46,069 nucleotides of DNA from a virus (IMGVR_UViG_3300045968_000013:1-46069), one strand, 5' to 3'; shown: positions 24,630 through 31,891, numbered from the stretch's first letter. Notes: generated from the letters alone by a model not told the origin. Numbers and translations: made by a program.

Positions 24630-24987
24630 TGCGCCACTCCCACTTCTCGCCGCACACCGGGCAGGTGAGCATCAGCTTGCTGCCGACGCGATCTACGCGC
24701 TTGTTGGCGCGGCTGTCGCACTTCGGGCAGGCACGCGGGCTACGGGTTCGCGTCTCGCGCTGAACCGCCAGGATGCTTGCCAAGTTGTTTGCATCCGCTA
24801 CGCCCCACTGCTGTTCGTTCTGCGGGGTGTTCTTCATCGACGGCGTCGTCGCCTCAATCACATTGCTCGCCTCGATCAGCAGATCGGCAGCATCGCGGAA
24901 CGCATGCGACAGGTCGCCTTCACCCTTCAGGTCCTTTGACAGCATGAAGGCCGCGCACGTTCGCATGCGGTCGGTGAGGTCCGTCAT
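24622..24987 (-). CDS. Zinc-ribbon-type hypothetical protein, 121 aa
   Basis: C-terminal zinc ribbon: CPKCDSRANKRVDRVGSKLMLTC-PVCGEKW, with C-x2-C pairs about 20 residues apart (near residues 87-90 and 109-112). The N-terminal 50 residues are helical and acidic, FRDAADLLIEASNVIEA. Start ATG 24987 overlaps the stop of the exported protein gene. Probably nucleic-acid binding; function unknown. Confidence 0.65.
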   Translation of the reverse strand: MTDLTDRMRTCAAFMLSKDLKGEGDLSHAFRDAADLLIEASNVIEATTPSMKNTPQNEQQWGVADANNLASILAVQRETRTRSPRACPKCDSRANKRVDRVGSKLMLTCPVCGEKWEWRNG

Positions 24988-25355
24988 CGGCGGCACCTCC
25001 AGCGCTTGCCGTACTGCACGCGCCGCATACCGTGGCGCTCGCAGACATCGGGACGATGCAGCGCGACCTTCCGCGATAGCCGTGGACTTACGGGTGAACC
25101 TGCCACGGCCTTCGTGGAGGGCGAGATTGTTTCATGTGAAACGAGCAGAATTGGCTCAGTCTTTTCAACGACAAGCGGCGGCATGTCAGCAACAGCGCGC
25201 CAGCGAGCGCGGAAGGTGTCGTCATCCATCCTGCGTTCGAGAACGCCTTCGACCGCAGTCGCCTTGGCAACAAGCGGAGCAGACCTCGTCGCGGCAATGA
25301 GGGAGATTGCCGACGGGAGGACAGCTGCTGCTGCCAAGGCGATCATGAGCCGCAT
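24984..25355 (-). CDS. Predicted exported protein, 123 aa
   Basis: Begins with a signal-peptide-like segment (MRLMIALAAAAVLPSAISLIAATRSA) followed by a charged body. The C-terminus DVCERHGMRRVQYGKRWRCRR has the C-x-R-H-G...W-R-C pattern I associate with Bradyrhizobium small proteins, a hint for the host. Placed in the accessory unit, so possibly a periplasmic morphon such as superinfection exclusion. Not identified further. Confidence 0.6.
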   Translation of the reverse strand: MRLMIALAAAAVLPSAISLIAATRSAPLVAKATAVEGVLERRMDDDTFRARWRAVADMPPLVVEKTEPILLVSHETISPSTKAVAGSPVSPRLSRKVALHRPDVCERHGMRRVQYGKRWRCRR

Positions 25356-25714
25356 TATTTTCCTTTCTGCTGCTCCGCTTTGTAGCGCTCCATCCAGCGC
25401 TGCGCCTTCGGGAGTTCATCCTCCAGGTTCAGCATGCGGCGCTTCTGCGGCACGTAGTCGTAGCCGATAGCGGCGAATGCTGCGGCGAGCGCGGCGTGGC
25501 TTGGTCGGCGCGTGGGCCCTGTGAACCAGTTCGAGAGCGTGGCGATGCTCACGTTCGAGAGCACATGCATCTGCGTGTTGTTGACCCCTTCGTCCTGCAT
25601 CGCAGTGCGCAGAACGTCGATGGCGGGGTCCTTTGGTCCTTTCCACACGTAGCTGCGATACGGTGATCCCATCACGCCGCGAAAGTGGTGGCCGTTCTTT
25701 TTGCTCCCCGCCAT
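25355..25714 (-). CDS. HTH-type putative regulator, 119 aa
   Basis: Residues about 30-85 read as a helix-turn-helix of the lambda-repressor-like type: DPAIDVLRTAMQDEGVNNTQM, SIATLSNWFTGPTRRPSHAALAAAFAAIGYDY. The recognition helix is around ATLSNWFTG. Such proteins occur in rhizobial phages. The stop shares bases with the start of the exported protein gene downstream. Probably a phage regulator, target unknown. Confidence 0.7.
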   Translation of the reverse strand: MAGSKKNGHHFRGVMGSPYRSYVWKGPKDPAIDVLRTAMQDEGVNNTQMHVLSNVSIATLSNWFTGPTRRPSHAALAAAFAAIGYDYVPQKRRMLNLEDELPKAQRWMERYKAEQQKGK

Positions 25715-25718
25715 GTGC

Positions 25719-26327
25719 TTACGCTCCCGCCGGTACGCGATACATGCCGTCGCTGATGCGCTTCAGCTTGCCCTTCGATGCGAGCTTCGCGACTTGCGAG
25801 CGGATCGACGACGGTTCACCGCCAAGCTCCTCGATGATGTTGGCGAGCCGGATGCCTTCGCCTGATCCGTTCTGATGTCCGCGCACGAACGCGATCACCT
25901 TCGCGCTGATCGTGTCGTCGCCGCTCGCGCGCTTGCGCGCAGGCTTGCGATCCTTCGGGTGCGATGCAGACTTCTTCTTCGACTTCAGCTGCACGAGCGC
26001 GTAGGTCATCGGCGCGATGCGCTTGACGATCTTCTCGCGCATCAACGCATGCAACGCGACGGACCCAGCCTGCTTGCTGATGCCCGCCTGCTCAGATGCC
26101 GCATTGATTTCCGTCGTCGTGAAGGTCTTTGCTGCTCCAGCAACGATCATGACGACCTCTTTGCCGGTTGGCCTCGCCTTCAACTGACCAGTCGCTTCAT
26201 CATGCCCACCATGTTTGACGGGCACGCAAGTCCACGCTGTACAGTGCTTCTCGACCAACAACTGCACGTCGAAACCTAATTCGACGGGCACGACCATTGT
26301 TATGTGAACCATACGTTTATGAGCCAT
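25719..26327 (-). CDS. Putative double winged-helix DNA-binding protein, 202 aa
   Basis: Two regions look like winged helices: residues about 65-115 (AKTFTTTEINAASEQAGISKQAGSVALHALMREKIVKRI) and 140-200 (AKVIAFVRGHQNGSGEGIRLANIIEELGGEPSSIRSQVAKLASKGKLKRI). They are joined by a Lys/Arg-rich linker. This resembles a replication- or transcription-type DNA-binding protein. Start ATG 26327 is behind AGAGGAAAG. The DNA just upstream (26328-26442) contains repeats and is its probable control region. Confidence 0.65.
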   Translation of the reverse strand: MAHKRMVHITMVVPVELGFDVQLLVEKHCTAWTCVPVKHGGHDEATGQLKARPTGKEVVMIVAGAAKTFTTTEINAASEQAGISKQAGSVALHALMREKIVKRIAPMTYALVQLKSKKKSASHPKDRKPARKRASGDDTISAKVIAFVRGHQNGSGEGIRLANIIEELGGEPSSIRSQVAKLASKGKLKRISDGMYRVPAGA

Positions 26328-26442
26328 CTGCTTTCCTCTTTTCGTGAGTGACGATTTGACGAAAGTGACACCTCACAATACTTGACTTTTAATGTGACGG
26401 GAAATCGGCGAGAGCGTACTGAGGCTTAACTTAAGTATCATG
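26328..26442. promoter_or_regulatory. Small control region with GTGAG/CTCAC dyad
   Basis: An AT-richer 115-bp gap. GTGAG at 26344-26348 and CTCAC at 26372-26376 form an inverted pair; TGAC recurs at 26349, 26357, 26366, 26383 and 26395. It could be an operator and promoter for the winged-helix gene reading leftward. No clear -35/-10 pair. The DNA between 26377 and 26442 holds no other feature that I can name. Confidence 0.4.
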
Positions 26443-26643
26443 TTACGACTTGAAGCACGCATCAGCCGGATTTTCGCGCACCTTTAAGCGGTAATCCTCC
26501 GCAATTTCACGCAGAATAGCGTTCTGCTTTTCAGCCGTTGTTTTGCCCAACGTGCCCTTCGCAATCTGTGCGGGATAGAGCCTCTTACGCTCCGTCAGTG
26601 TGCGCTCGATCTCGTGCAGTTTGTCAGCGGCGCTGTAATTCAT
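26443..26643 (-). CDS. Hypothetical protein, 66 aa
   Basis: Helical and highly charged: AADKLHEIERTLTERKRLYPAQIAKGTLGKTTAEKQNAILREIAEDY. The Y-P-A-Q-I-x-K-G-T-L-G turn and the final E-I-A-E-D-Y occur in other small phage proteins of unknown role. It is separated by hairpins from the gene upstream. Confidence 0.6.
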   Translation of the reverse strand: MNYSAADKLHEIERTLTERKRLYPAQIAKGTLGKTTAEKQNAILREIAEDYRLKVRENPADACFKS

Positions 26644-26671
26644 TGGCCCACCTCTCTATCGATTGTTAAGT

Positions 26672-26753
26672 CCGCGCCCTGGCCCATGGACGCTGGGGGG
26701 CGGTGTAGTGGGCCAGGGACGCGGCTCCCCGGCGGTGTCAGGTGAACCGCCGG
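26672..26753. repeat. Two strong adjacent hairpins
   Basis: CCGCG-CCCTGGCCCA (26672-26686) pairs with TGGGCCAGGG-A-CGCGG (26709-26724), a 15-bp stem with one bulge and 22-nt loop. Five bases later CCGGCGGT (26729-26736) pairs with ACCGCCGG (26746-26753), 9-nt loop. No T-tract follows either. They fill the gap between two leftward genes; they may be a processed RNA structure, an attenuator or an origin-like element. The remaining gap DNA (26644-26671 and 26754-26810) holds no other recognised feature. Confidence 0.6.
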
Positions 26754-26810
26754 AAACGGTTGCTCACATTTTCAGCACACGACACTCCGGTCGCGCGTTC
26801 CTCCTCGCGG

Positions 26811-27041
26811 TTACCCTCCAGCGACAATCTGGCGCGGCGGCTCGCTCAACATCACTGCAGGCGCGAACGTCTGCAGGTACCCGCACGTCGGGCAGCGCAT
26901 TCCGCTCGACGAAACGCGCAGCACGCGATTGCTCTTGTGCTCGTTGGGACAGGTCGCCTCGTGGACCGTGCCAGCACTCTGCCAGCGCATCAGCTTGCCG
27001 ACGACTTCCGGCGTGAACGGTGCGCGGACTACGCTACTCAT
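26811..27041 (-). CDS. Zinc-ribbon-like hypothetical protein, 76 aa
   Basis: C-terminal half carries C-P-N-E-H and C-P-T-C-G-Y-L (about residues 31 and 50-53), so a small zinc site formed by Cys/His is likely. No larger domain. Probably nucleic-acid binding, placed among other zinc-ribbon genes of the unit. ATG 27041 chosen. Confidence 0.6.
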   Translation of the reverse strand: MSSVVRAPFTPEVVGKLMRWQSAGTVHEATCPNEHKSNRVLRVSSSGMRCPTCGYLQTFAPAVMLSEPPRQIVAGG

Positions 27042-27052
27042 GCACTCACTCC

Positions 27053-27517
27053 TTACTGCGGCTTCTGCTTCTGCCTCAGGGTGTCGGCGAGGTGCTCGAT
27101 GTCGGCGATGAACTGAGGCACGTCTTCGAGCTTCAGCTTGCCGTCAGCGAACACCATGCCGTCGCGGTCCTTCAGTCCGTAGTGGATGCTGAAGCATGCT
27201 GGGTTGCCGCACAGACCCAGAATGATGCCGCCTTCGGCGAAGATGATGTCGTCCTCGTCGGGTGCGTCACCGACGACGATCTCGAACAGGTTCGCGAGAT
27301 CGATGTCCGGCATTTCGCCGAGAACCTGCTTCGCGGCGGTGAGGTCGAGCTTCTCGGGGCGGTGTCCGGTGATCGCCTGCATCGCGTCCTCGAACGTCTC
27401 GTGCTCGCCGCGCTTCACGGCCTCTATCGCCTGATGGAAGTTGGCTAACAGTTCTTTCATCTTCGCCTTGATGTCGGGCGGTGCAGCGTCGAGCTTTGCC
27501 TGTGCTTCAGGCAGCAC
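27053..27517 (-). CDS. Hypothetical acidic protein, 154 aa (possible frameshifted start)
   Basis: The conceptual start is a GTG at 27517 with no clear ribosome site. A much better start, ATG 27554 behind GAGGG and overlapping the upstream stop, leads in another frame to MTDNEDQ and then a stop at 27511-27509; a +1 shift around 27533-27537 would continue DLKIEVLPEAQAKLDAAPPDI into this frame. The protein is helical and acidic with a Cys pair (GLCGNPACFS) and no recognised family. The true product is likely about 165 residues if the shift is real. Confidence 0.55.
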   Translation of the reverse strand: MLPEAQAKLDAAPPDIKAKMKELLANFHQAIEAVKRGEHETFEDAMQAITGHRPEKLDLTAAKQVLGEMPDIDLANLFEIVVGDAPDEDDIIFAEGGIILGLCGNPACFSIHYGLKDRDGMVFADGKLKLEDVPQFIADIEHLADTLRQKQKPQ

Positions 27518-27546
27518 CTCGATCTTCAGGTCCTTGGTCCTCGTTG

Positions 27547-27732
27547 TCAGTCATTGGTCCCTCGCAGTTTCTTTTCGTACGCGCGCTCCAGGCGCGTGAT
27601 GTCGTGCTCGCTGTAGCGAGCCCTGATCAGTCCCTCGCGGAACCGGCGCAGCTTGTCTTTCACGTCGTAGTCCTGGTGCTCGCGGAACGCCTTCTTCTCG
27701 TCGCGCACCGTGCGGCGCTCGGTTGCCATCAT
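27547..27732 (-). CDS. Hypothetical charged protein, 61 aa
   Basis: Very charged and helical: RRTVRDEKKAFREHQDYDVKDKLRRFREGLIRARYSEHDITRLERAYEKKL. Two in-frame ATGs (27732 and 27729); the first overlaps the upstream stop. No family recognised; DNA- or RNA-binding is possible from charge alone. Confidence 0.6.
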   Translation of the reverse strand: MMATERRTVRDEKKAFREHQDYDVKDKLRRFREGLIRARYSEHDITRLERAYEKKLRGTND

Positions 27733-27974
27733 GCTGCGTCCCGTTGCTTGAGTGCCTCGTCGGTCGCCTCGCGCTCGAACGCGCGCAACTCCATGCGCAG
27801 CAGCGCGACGGCGGTGATGGTGTGCTCAGCGCGCACGACGTGATTGATCGCGCGGTGCGCGCCCAGGAAGAACATCAGCCGCAGCATCGTGCTCAACTCG
27901 CGATGCTTCAGGTGTTCGACGACCTTTGACCACTCGTCGGCGAGCGGCGTGAGGCTCGGGCTTTGCTGCTCCAT
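27729..27974 (-). CDS. Hypothetical protein, 81 aa
   Basis: ATG 27974 with GAGAGGT before it is chosen over GTG 27983. Helical: MLRLMFFLGAHRAINHVV and LLRMELRAFEREATDEAL. It overlaps about 149 bases of the open frame of the HTH gene upstream, which suggests that the tail of the latter is not real or that the two are fused by a shift (see finding). Confidence 0.6.
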   Translation of the reverse strand: MEQQSPSLTPLADEWSKVVEHLKHRELSTMLRLMFFLGAHRAINHVVRAEHTITAVALLRMELRAFEREATDEALKQRDAA

Positions 27975-28155
27975 TCGTGCCACCTCTCTGGCTGCGGTAG
28001 CGGCGCAGCCACCGCGTCATCAGTGCGTCAGGCCACGCCACCATCGCGGCGTTGCGTGTCGTCGGCTTCGGGATGCCGTGCTTGCGCTGATCGACCCAGC
28101 GCAGGATCGTGCGCTTGCTCTTGCCGATGCGCTCCGCGACAACCTCGATCCTCAT
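27826..28155 (-). CDS. HTH DNA-binding protein, about 60-109 aa
   Basis: ATG 28155 overlaps the stop of the annealing-protein gene. Residues 1-45 are an AlpA/MerR-like helix-turn-helix: VVAERIGKSKRTILRWVDQRKHGIPKP. The same frame stays open to 27826, but after LRRYRSQR the chain is Arg-rich and overlaps the next gene by 149 bases, typical of an antisense-like shadow in GC-rich DNA. The functional protein is probably only the first ~60 residues. It could act as a regulator or excisionase. Confidence 0.5.
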   Translation of the reverse strand: MRIEVVAERIGKSKRTILRWVDQRKHGIPKPTTRNAAMVAWPDALMTRWLRRYRSQRGGTNGAAKPEPHAARRRVVKGRRTPEASRVEHDAAADVLPGRAPRDQSRRAR

Positions 28156-29054
28156 GTCCCTCCGTCGCTGCGGCTCGCCATCTGGCGCGTGATCTGATCG
28201 ACCAACGTGCGATGCTTGGTGGTGTCGAGCCTCTGCAGCGCTCCCATGCTTTCGGCGTTCTTCATCGTCCAGGTATTGATCGTTTCGACATCCGGCGCGG
28301 CCTTCACGTAAGCCATCAACGTCTGCCACCACGTCGCCCAGCTTTCGTCGCTGTCGTCGGGGCGCGGGATCACGAACGGCTCGGTCGCGGCGCGCTCGGC
28401 GTCCGAGGTCCCGGCGACACGATCCGGCACGCGCTCCTCAGACGCCGAAGTCACATCGGTCATCTGAGGGCGCAGTGCCGCCGACCCTTCTTCAGGGCCA
28501 GCTTGTTTGCTGACGATGTCGGTGCGCTCCTTCTGGCTCATCGACGGATCGAGGCGCAGCGGCTGCGGGCCGAACGACGGCGCGCGATCCTCGACTTCGC
28601 TCTCGTCGAGCATGCCCAAGCCGCAGATCGACAGCGTCACGCGGCGCTTGGCCTGCGTGATCGCCTTCTTGAAGGCGTTCGCTGCCGCTTCGCCCTTCAG
28701 GCTTGCGACTGAGACAACGCCGAAATCTTCATCAGTGCGACCATGTTTGTCGGTCGCGCGCACGCGCACCGTCAGCAGGCCCGTGTCGCTCACCTCGTAA
28801 CTGCGGACTTCGGTGCTGATGCCATGGAGCTTGCGCAGCTGGTCGCACGCATCCTTGCGCGCGTAGAGCACGAGCTTGCCCTGCAGCGTGATGAACTCGA
28901 ACGGCTTGGTGAAGGCGTTGAGCCCCAGGCTATCGCAGACCCTGCCGTAGTACTCGACCTTCTGCGCGTCGGTGAGTTTGCCCAGATCGCCGCGTGCGAT
29001 CACGTCCAGGACAGTGCTCGGCGCGGGGCGCGCCGCAGTGGTGACTTCGTTCAT
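28152..29054 (-). CDS. Putative RecT/Bet-like single-strand annealing protein, 300 aa
   Basis: Residues about 38-155 match a phage annealing-protein pattern: Y-G-R-V-C-D-S-L-G-L-N-A-F-T-K-P-F-E-F-I-T-L-Q-G-K-L-V-L-Y-A-R-K-D-A, then GVVSVASLKGE, NAFKKAITQAKRRVTLSICGLGMLDESEV. It would anneal complementary single strands produced by the nuclease encoded upstream at 30235. The C-terminal 130 residues are a variable acidic linker and helical end (WWQTLMAYVKAAPDVETINTW). Start ATG 29054 behind GGAGGT. Family membership is by pattern recall; the group is loosely named. Confidence 0.7.
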   Translation of the reverse strand: MNEVTTAARPAPSTVLDVIARGDLGKLTDAQKVEYYGRVCDSLGLNAFTKPFEFITLQGKLVLYARKDACDQLRKLHGISTEVRSYEVSDTGLLTVRVRATDKHGRTDEDFGVVSVASLKGEAAANAFKKAITQAKRRVTLSICGLGMLDESEVEDRAPSFGPQPLRLDPSMSQKERTDIVSKQAGPEEGSAALRPQMTDVTSASEERVPDRVAGTSDAERAATEPFVIPRPDDSDESWATWWQTLMAYVKAAPDVETINTWTMKNAESMGALQRLDTTKHRTLVDQITRQMASRSDGGT

Positions 29055-29413
29055 GTGACCTCCATCATGTGGCGCAGCGAGTTCTCGTCAGCGCCCTGCA
29101 GCAGCGCGACCAGCGTGCGCCGCAAGAGTTCCGGTTGGCTGTAGATGCGCTGCGTGCTGTCCTTATCGGTGCGCAGATCGCCGTCCTTGGTGACCAGCGG
29201 CTCGAAGAACGCGAGCGCGATCAGATGCGTCTCGGTGCGAGCGCGCTTCACATGGCGTGACATGAAGCTGTAGCGAAGCTCCGGGTCGACCTTGCCTTCA
29301 TCCTTCTTCGCGCGCAGCCGCATGTCAGCGACAGCCGCCTGCAGAATGTGAACCGGCTGCAGGCGCGCCGTCGGAATGTCGGTCAGGTGCTGGCGAACGG
29401 CGGCATCGCTCAT
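29051..29413 (-). CDS. Hypothetical protein, 120 aa
   Basis: Lies between recombination genes with ATGA overlaps. Mainly helical with HLIALAFFEPLVTKDGDL, and a C-terminal RRTLVALLQGADENSLRHMM. Possibly a partner or inhibitor of the recombination pair, by place only. No catalytic motif. Confidence 0.6.
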   Translation of the reverse strand: MSDAAVRQHLTDIPTARLQPVHILQAAVADMRLRAKKDEGKVDPELRYSFMSRHVKRARTETHLIALAFFEPLVTKDGDLRTDKDSTQRIYSQPELLRRTLVALLQGADENSLRHMMEVT

Positions 29414-29637
29414 GTCGCGCTCACGTTTGCGTCGAGCATCAACTGGTTCAGCTTCGCCTGCTGGCGATCAAGGTCGGCCTTCACCCAGGCTTCGACCTTG
29501 ATCGCGTTGTCGTAGATGGTCTGTGCCTGATCGAGATCAGCACGCGCGTGCAGCGCGAACTGCTTGATCGTGCGGTGGACGTTGTCAGCGCCCGCGACGA
29601 TGTCGCGCTGCGCCTTGATTGCGTCGTACTCGGTCAC
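29410..29637 (-). CDS. Hypothetical helical protein, 75 aa
   Basis: GTG 29637 overlaps the upstream stop. An alpha-helical coiled-coil style protein (DNVHRTIKQFALHARADLDQAQTIYDNAIKVEAWVKADLDRQQAKLNQL). No family known to me. Confidence 0.6.
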   Translation of the reverse strand: MTEYDAIKAQRDIVAGADNVHRTIKQFALHARADLDQAQTIYDNAIKVEAWVKADLDRQQAKLNQLMLDANVSAT

Positions 29638-30053
29638 TCGCGCACCGCCAGCATGTTGCCGTTGCCAGCAGGGTGGATGCGCCACTGCTTCTGCGTGGCG
29701 AGCGCACGCTGCTCCTGGAAGCCGTGACCGGCATCCTGCAGCACCTTCAGCACCGCCAGCGCTTCGTTCCAGGCGAGCGTCATCGTGACGGGCTTCATCG
29801 CGCTCGCCTCGTAGAACGCCATGCGGGCGCAGAGAGCGTCGAGCATGTCGTTGCGCCCCTGGCGGCGACCAATCTCGATGCCTTCGTTGAGCGAGTTGCG
29901 CATCGCCTGCTCATGCACCTCTTCGGTGATGTAGACCGGCGCGCCCGCGTCCATCGCCTCGTCGGTGGTCTGCGGCTCGGGCTGCGGAATTTCGATCTTC
30001 ACCTCGACGCGCGGCTTGCGCCGTCGCGCCTTCTTCTTCGTCTTCTTCGCCAT
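29634..30053 (-). CDS. Hypothetical basic-N-terminal protein, 139 aa
   Basis: Begins with a Lys/Arg cluster (MAKKTKKKARRRKPRVEVK), then an acidic/Pro linker, a helix EQAMRNSLNEGIEIGRRQGRND, and a strand-helix part. ATG 30053 has GGGAGGGG upstream. The basic start suggests nucleic-acid contact. No known family. Confidence 0.6.
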   Translation of the reverse strand: MAKKTKKKARRRKPRVEVKIEIPQPEPQTTDEAMDAGAPVYITEEVHEQAMRNSLNEGIEIGRRQGRNDMLDALCARMAFYEASAMKPVTMTLAWNEALAVLKVLQDAGHGFQEQRALATQKQWRIHPAGNGNMLAVRE

Positions 30054-30065
30054 CTTCCCCTCCCG

Positions 30066-30221
30066 TTATGCGTCCTGCTTTTCGCCGTCGTACTCAGCTG
30101 CGGCGCGCAACAGGTCGTCGAGCAGACGCTGCATCGCAGGAGTGCGATGCCTGCTCGGGACTTCCTGCAGCGCCTTGATCAGGACGCCGACGCGCTTACG
30201 CAGATCGATTGCCTTCTTCAT
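30066..30221 (-). CDS. Short basic hypothetical protein, 51 aa
   Basis: ATG 30221 with GGAGGAAG five bases upstream. MKKAIDLRKRVGVLIKALQEVPSRHRTPAMQRLLDDLLRAAAEYDG (three short helices). The ribosome site and helical design support a real gene. Unknown function. Confidence 0.6.
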   Translation of the reverse strand: MKKAIDLRKRVGVLIKALQEVPSRHRTPAMQRLLDDLLRAAAEYDGEKQDA

Positions 30222-30234
30222 TGCCTTCCTCCGG

Positions 30235-31020
30235 TTATGCTGCGCCCGAGATCGTGACGGCACCGTTGCGTGCGCGCCGGATCGTGATGGGCCCATAGGT
30301 GACGCGCCCGATACGCTCAGGCAGTAGTGCCTTCACGTCCTTCTTCGCCTGCTCGTGCTGCAGTGCCATCACGCGCGTCTCGCGCCACTGCTCCAGGTGC
30401 GCCTTCATGTCGGGCACCCAGTTGTCCTTGTGCTCTGCGTTGAGATCGATGCTGATCCACTGCTCGGGCGGGATGGGCGGCGCGGGCAGGGGGTGCGGTG
30501 GCGTGTCGGACTTCACGCAGTCGATGAACTCAGCCATCGCGTGCTCGACCTGATCGATGTAGGTCCCGTCGATGAGGTGATCGAGCTTGAACACCTGCGG
30601 AGCGGAGTTGCCCTGCTGCACGTTGAGCAGGATGCTGCCCATGTGCAGGCTCGTCGCGTAGAGCACGCACTGCGGCGCGAAGGTCCTGATGAACTCCTCA
30701 GAGGTGGTGTACGGATTGAGCACCTTGTTCTCGATCAGCGCATCAAGTTCGAGGATGCGACCGTCGATGTGACCGAGAATGCCGAGGCGCGGGTGCGTGA
30801 TCTCAAGCTGGCGATCCACGATGGTCCAGCCGTTCTCGCGCGCGGTCCAGTCGAGGCAGAAGCCTTCGTTGTGTGCGCCCCAGGCAGCAGCAAACACGCG
30901 CGACAAATCTTCCTGCGGTCGCCTGCCGGTGCGAACCTCCCAGAGCGCGGTGCGCGCGGGCTGATCGGGCACGCAGATCACCGTGGCGTCGGACATACGG
31001 ACGGCAGTACTCATTCTCAT
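30235..31020 (-). CDS. PD-(D/E)xK exonuclease, lambda-Exo/YqaJ-like, 261 aa
   Basis: First gene of the leftward unit. Motifs are clear: E52 in AAAWGAHNEGF, D86 in LGHIDGRI, E97-N-K99 in LIENKV, and Q117 with Y121 in QCVLYATSL, the order found in lambda exonuclease and Cas4/YqaJ-type nucleases. It would resect DNA ends to produce single strands for the annealing protein encoded at 28152. Start ATG 31020 (an alternative ATG is at 31014). A promoter candidate lies 78-105 bp upstream. Confidence 0.85.
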   Translation of the reverse strand: MRMSTAVRMSDATVICVPDQPARTALWEVRTGRRPQEDLSRVFAAAWGAHNEGFCLDWTARENGWTIVDRQLEITHPRLGILGHIDGRILELDALIENKVLNPYTTSEEFIRTFAPQCVLYATSLHMGSILLNVQQGNSAPQVFKLDHLIDGTYIDQVEHAMAEFIDCVKSDTPPHPLPAPPIPPEQWISIDLNAEHKDNWVPDMKAHLEQWRETRVMALQHEQAKKDVKALLPERIGRVTYGPITIRRARNGAVTISGAA

Positions 31021-31565
31021 TTCAACCTGTGTTCGAGGTTGCGAGTGTCAGGTCTGCGATGGGTCGGGCGGGGTGATTTGCGTGAGCCCCAGCGCACACC
31101 ATAGTCCATTTCCCAACTTTGCCAAGGTTCAAAAAATAAAAGGCTTGAGAACAATGACGCCGGATCAGTGCGTTACGCCATCATGGCGCATAATGTGGCG
31201 CTGACCCTATTGACAGCGCCGCCAAAGATCGCGCAGCGCGCATAAGTGTCTGAATTGATTTATGTGAGGATCAAAATTCCTAACATTGAAATGTGGCTTT
31301 GCGCCGATAGGCACCGCGCAGGTTGAGCAAGTAACCCGGTAGCGAAAGGCGATTAACTCACGATAGGACAAGCGGTTCTGCCGTCGCATCGTGTCCACAT
31401 GACTGTCACATGACGATCTGCGCCGAAAAATTTCTCGCGTGTAGAAATCGCGCGTTGCGCCTCAAGAAAATCAACGGCTTGAGCATCGCAAATTTTTTTT
31501 CCACGCGAATTTGACCGCGCCTCCAGATTTCTCACGATGAGGCACCATCACGGGAGATCGCCGCG
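31021..31565. promoter_or_regulatory. Divergent early control region
   Basis: A 545-bp AT-richer gap between the leftward recombination unit and the rightward early unit. It holds palindrome CGCCAT-C-ATGGCG (31176-31188), direct repeats CACATGAC at 31396 and 31407, GGCTTGAG at 31143 and 31476, and the pair CTCAAG/CTTGAG (31461-31483) followed by a T-run at 31493-31500. Leftward and rightward promoters must lie here, and the HTH gene at 31566 or the XRE gene at 22842 are the likely regulators. The only open frames inside (31207-31398, 31353-31535, both -) have no ribosome sites and are not called. Confidence 0.6.
31098..31125 (-). promoter_or_regulatory. Candidate leftward early promoter
   Basis: On the - strand TTGGCA (31125-31120), 16-bp spacer, TATGGT (31103-31098), about 78 bp before the exonuclease start. 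It follows an A/T-rich block (31131-31142) that could act as an UP element. Consensus quality moderate; the call is inference. Confidence 0.35.
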
Positions 31566-31883
31566 ATGGCTCGCAAGCGCGTCAGCAAGTACAAGCAGCG
31601 CAAGTACGAACCGCCTGAGAGCGGCTCGCACCTCGTCACCGCAGAGGCAGTGGTCGCGGCGCTCGGCGGGCTCGCTCGCACTGCTCGCATCACCGAATGC
31701 AAGAACCACACGTCGGTCCATAACTGGATCGCGTTCAACCAGTTTCCGGCGAAGTACTTCCTGGTGATGACCGACGCGCTGCGTGCGCGCGGCTACACCG
31801 CCAATCGCTCGCTCTGGGATCAGCGCGGCAACCACGACCTTGTGCGCAAGGCGCTCAGCGCCGTCGATGCAGCTGCTGCGTAG
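31566..31883 (+). CDS. HTH putative Cro-like regulator, 105 aa
   Basis: The first gene of the rightward early unit, divergent from the recombination genes. N-terminal basic stretch (MARKRVSKYKQRKYE), then a helix-turn-helix-like region with VVAALGGLARTARITECKNHTSVHNWIAFNQFPAKYFLVM (recognition helix near HTSVHNWI). The layout suggests a Cro- or CI-type switch protein acting on the adjacent intergenic DNA. Ribosome site GGGAG. Family membership moderate. Confidence 0.65.
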   Translation: MARKRVSKYKQRKYEPPESGSHLVTAEAVVAALGGLARTARITECKNHTSVHNWIAFNQFPAKYFLVMTDALRARGYTANRSLWDQRGNHDLVRKALSAVDAAAA

Positions 31884-31891
31884 GTGCCCGC

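Noticed and set aside
26672-26753. tRNA or intrinsic terminator
   Set aside because: No cloverleaf, no CCA and no T-tract after the stems.
31207-31535. Two small - strand frames inside the divergent control region
   Set aside because: No ribosome site, different base use from true genes and they overlap promoter-like repeats; the Cys pair in one of them is not enough.
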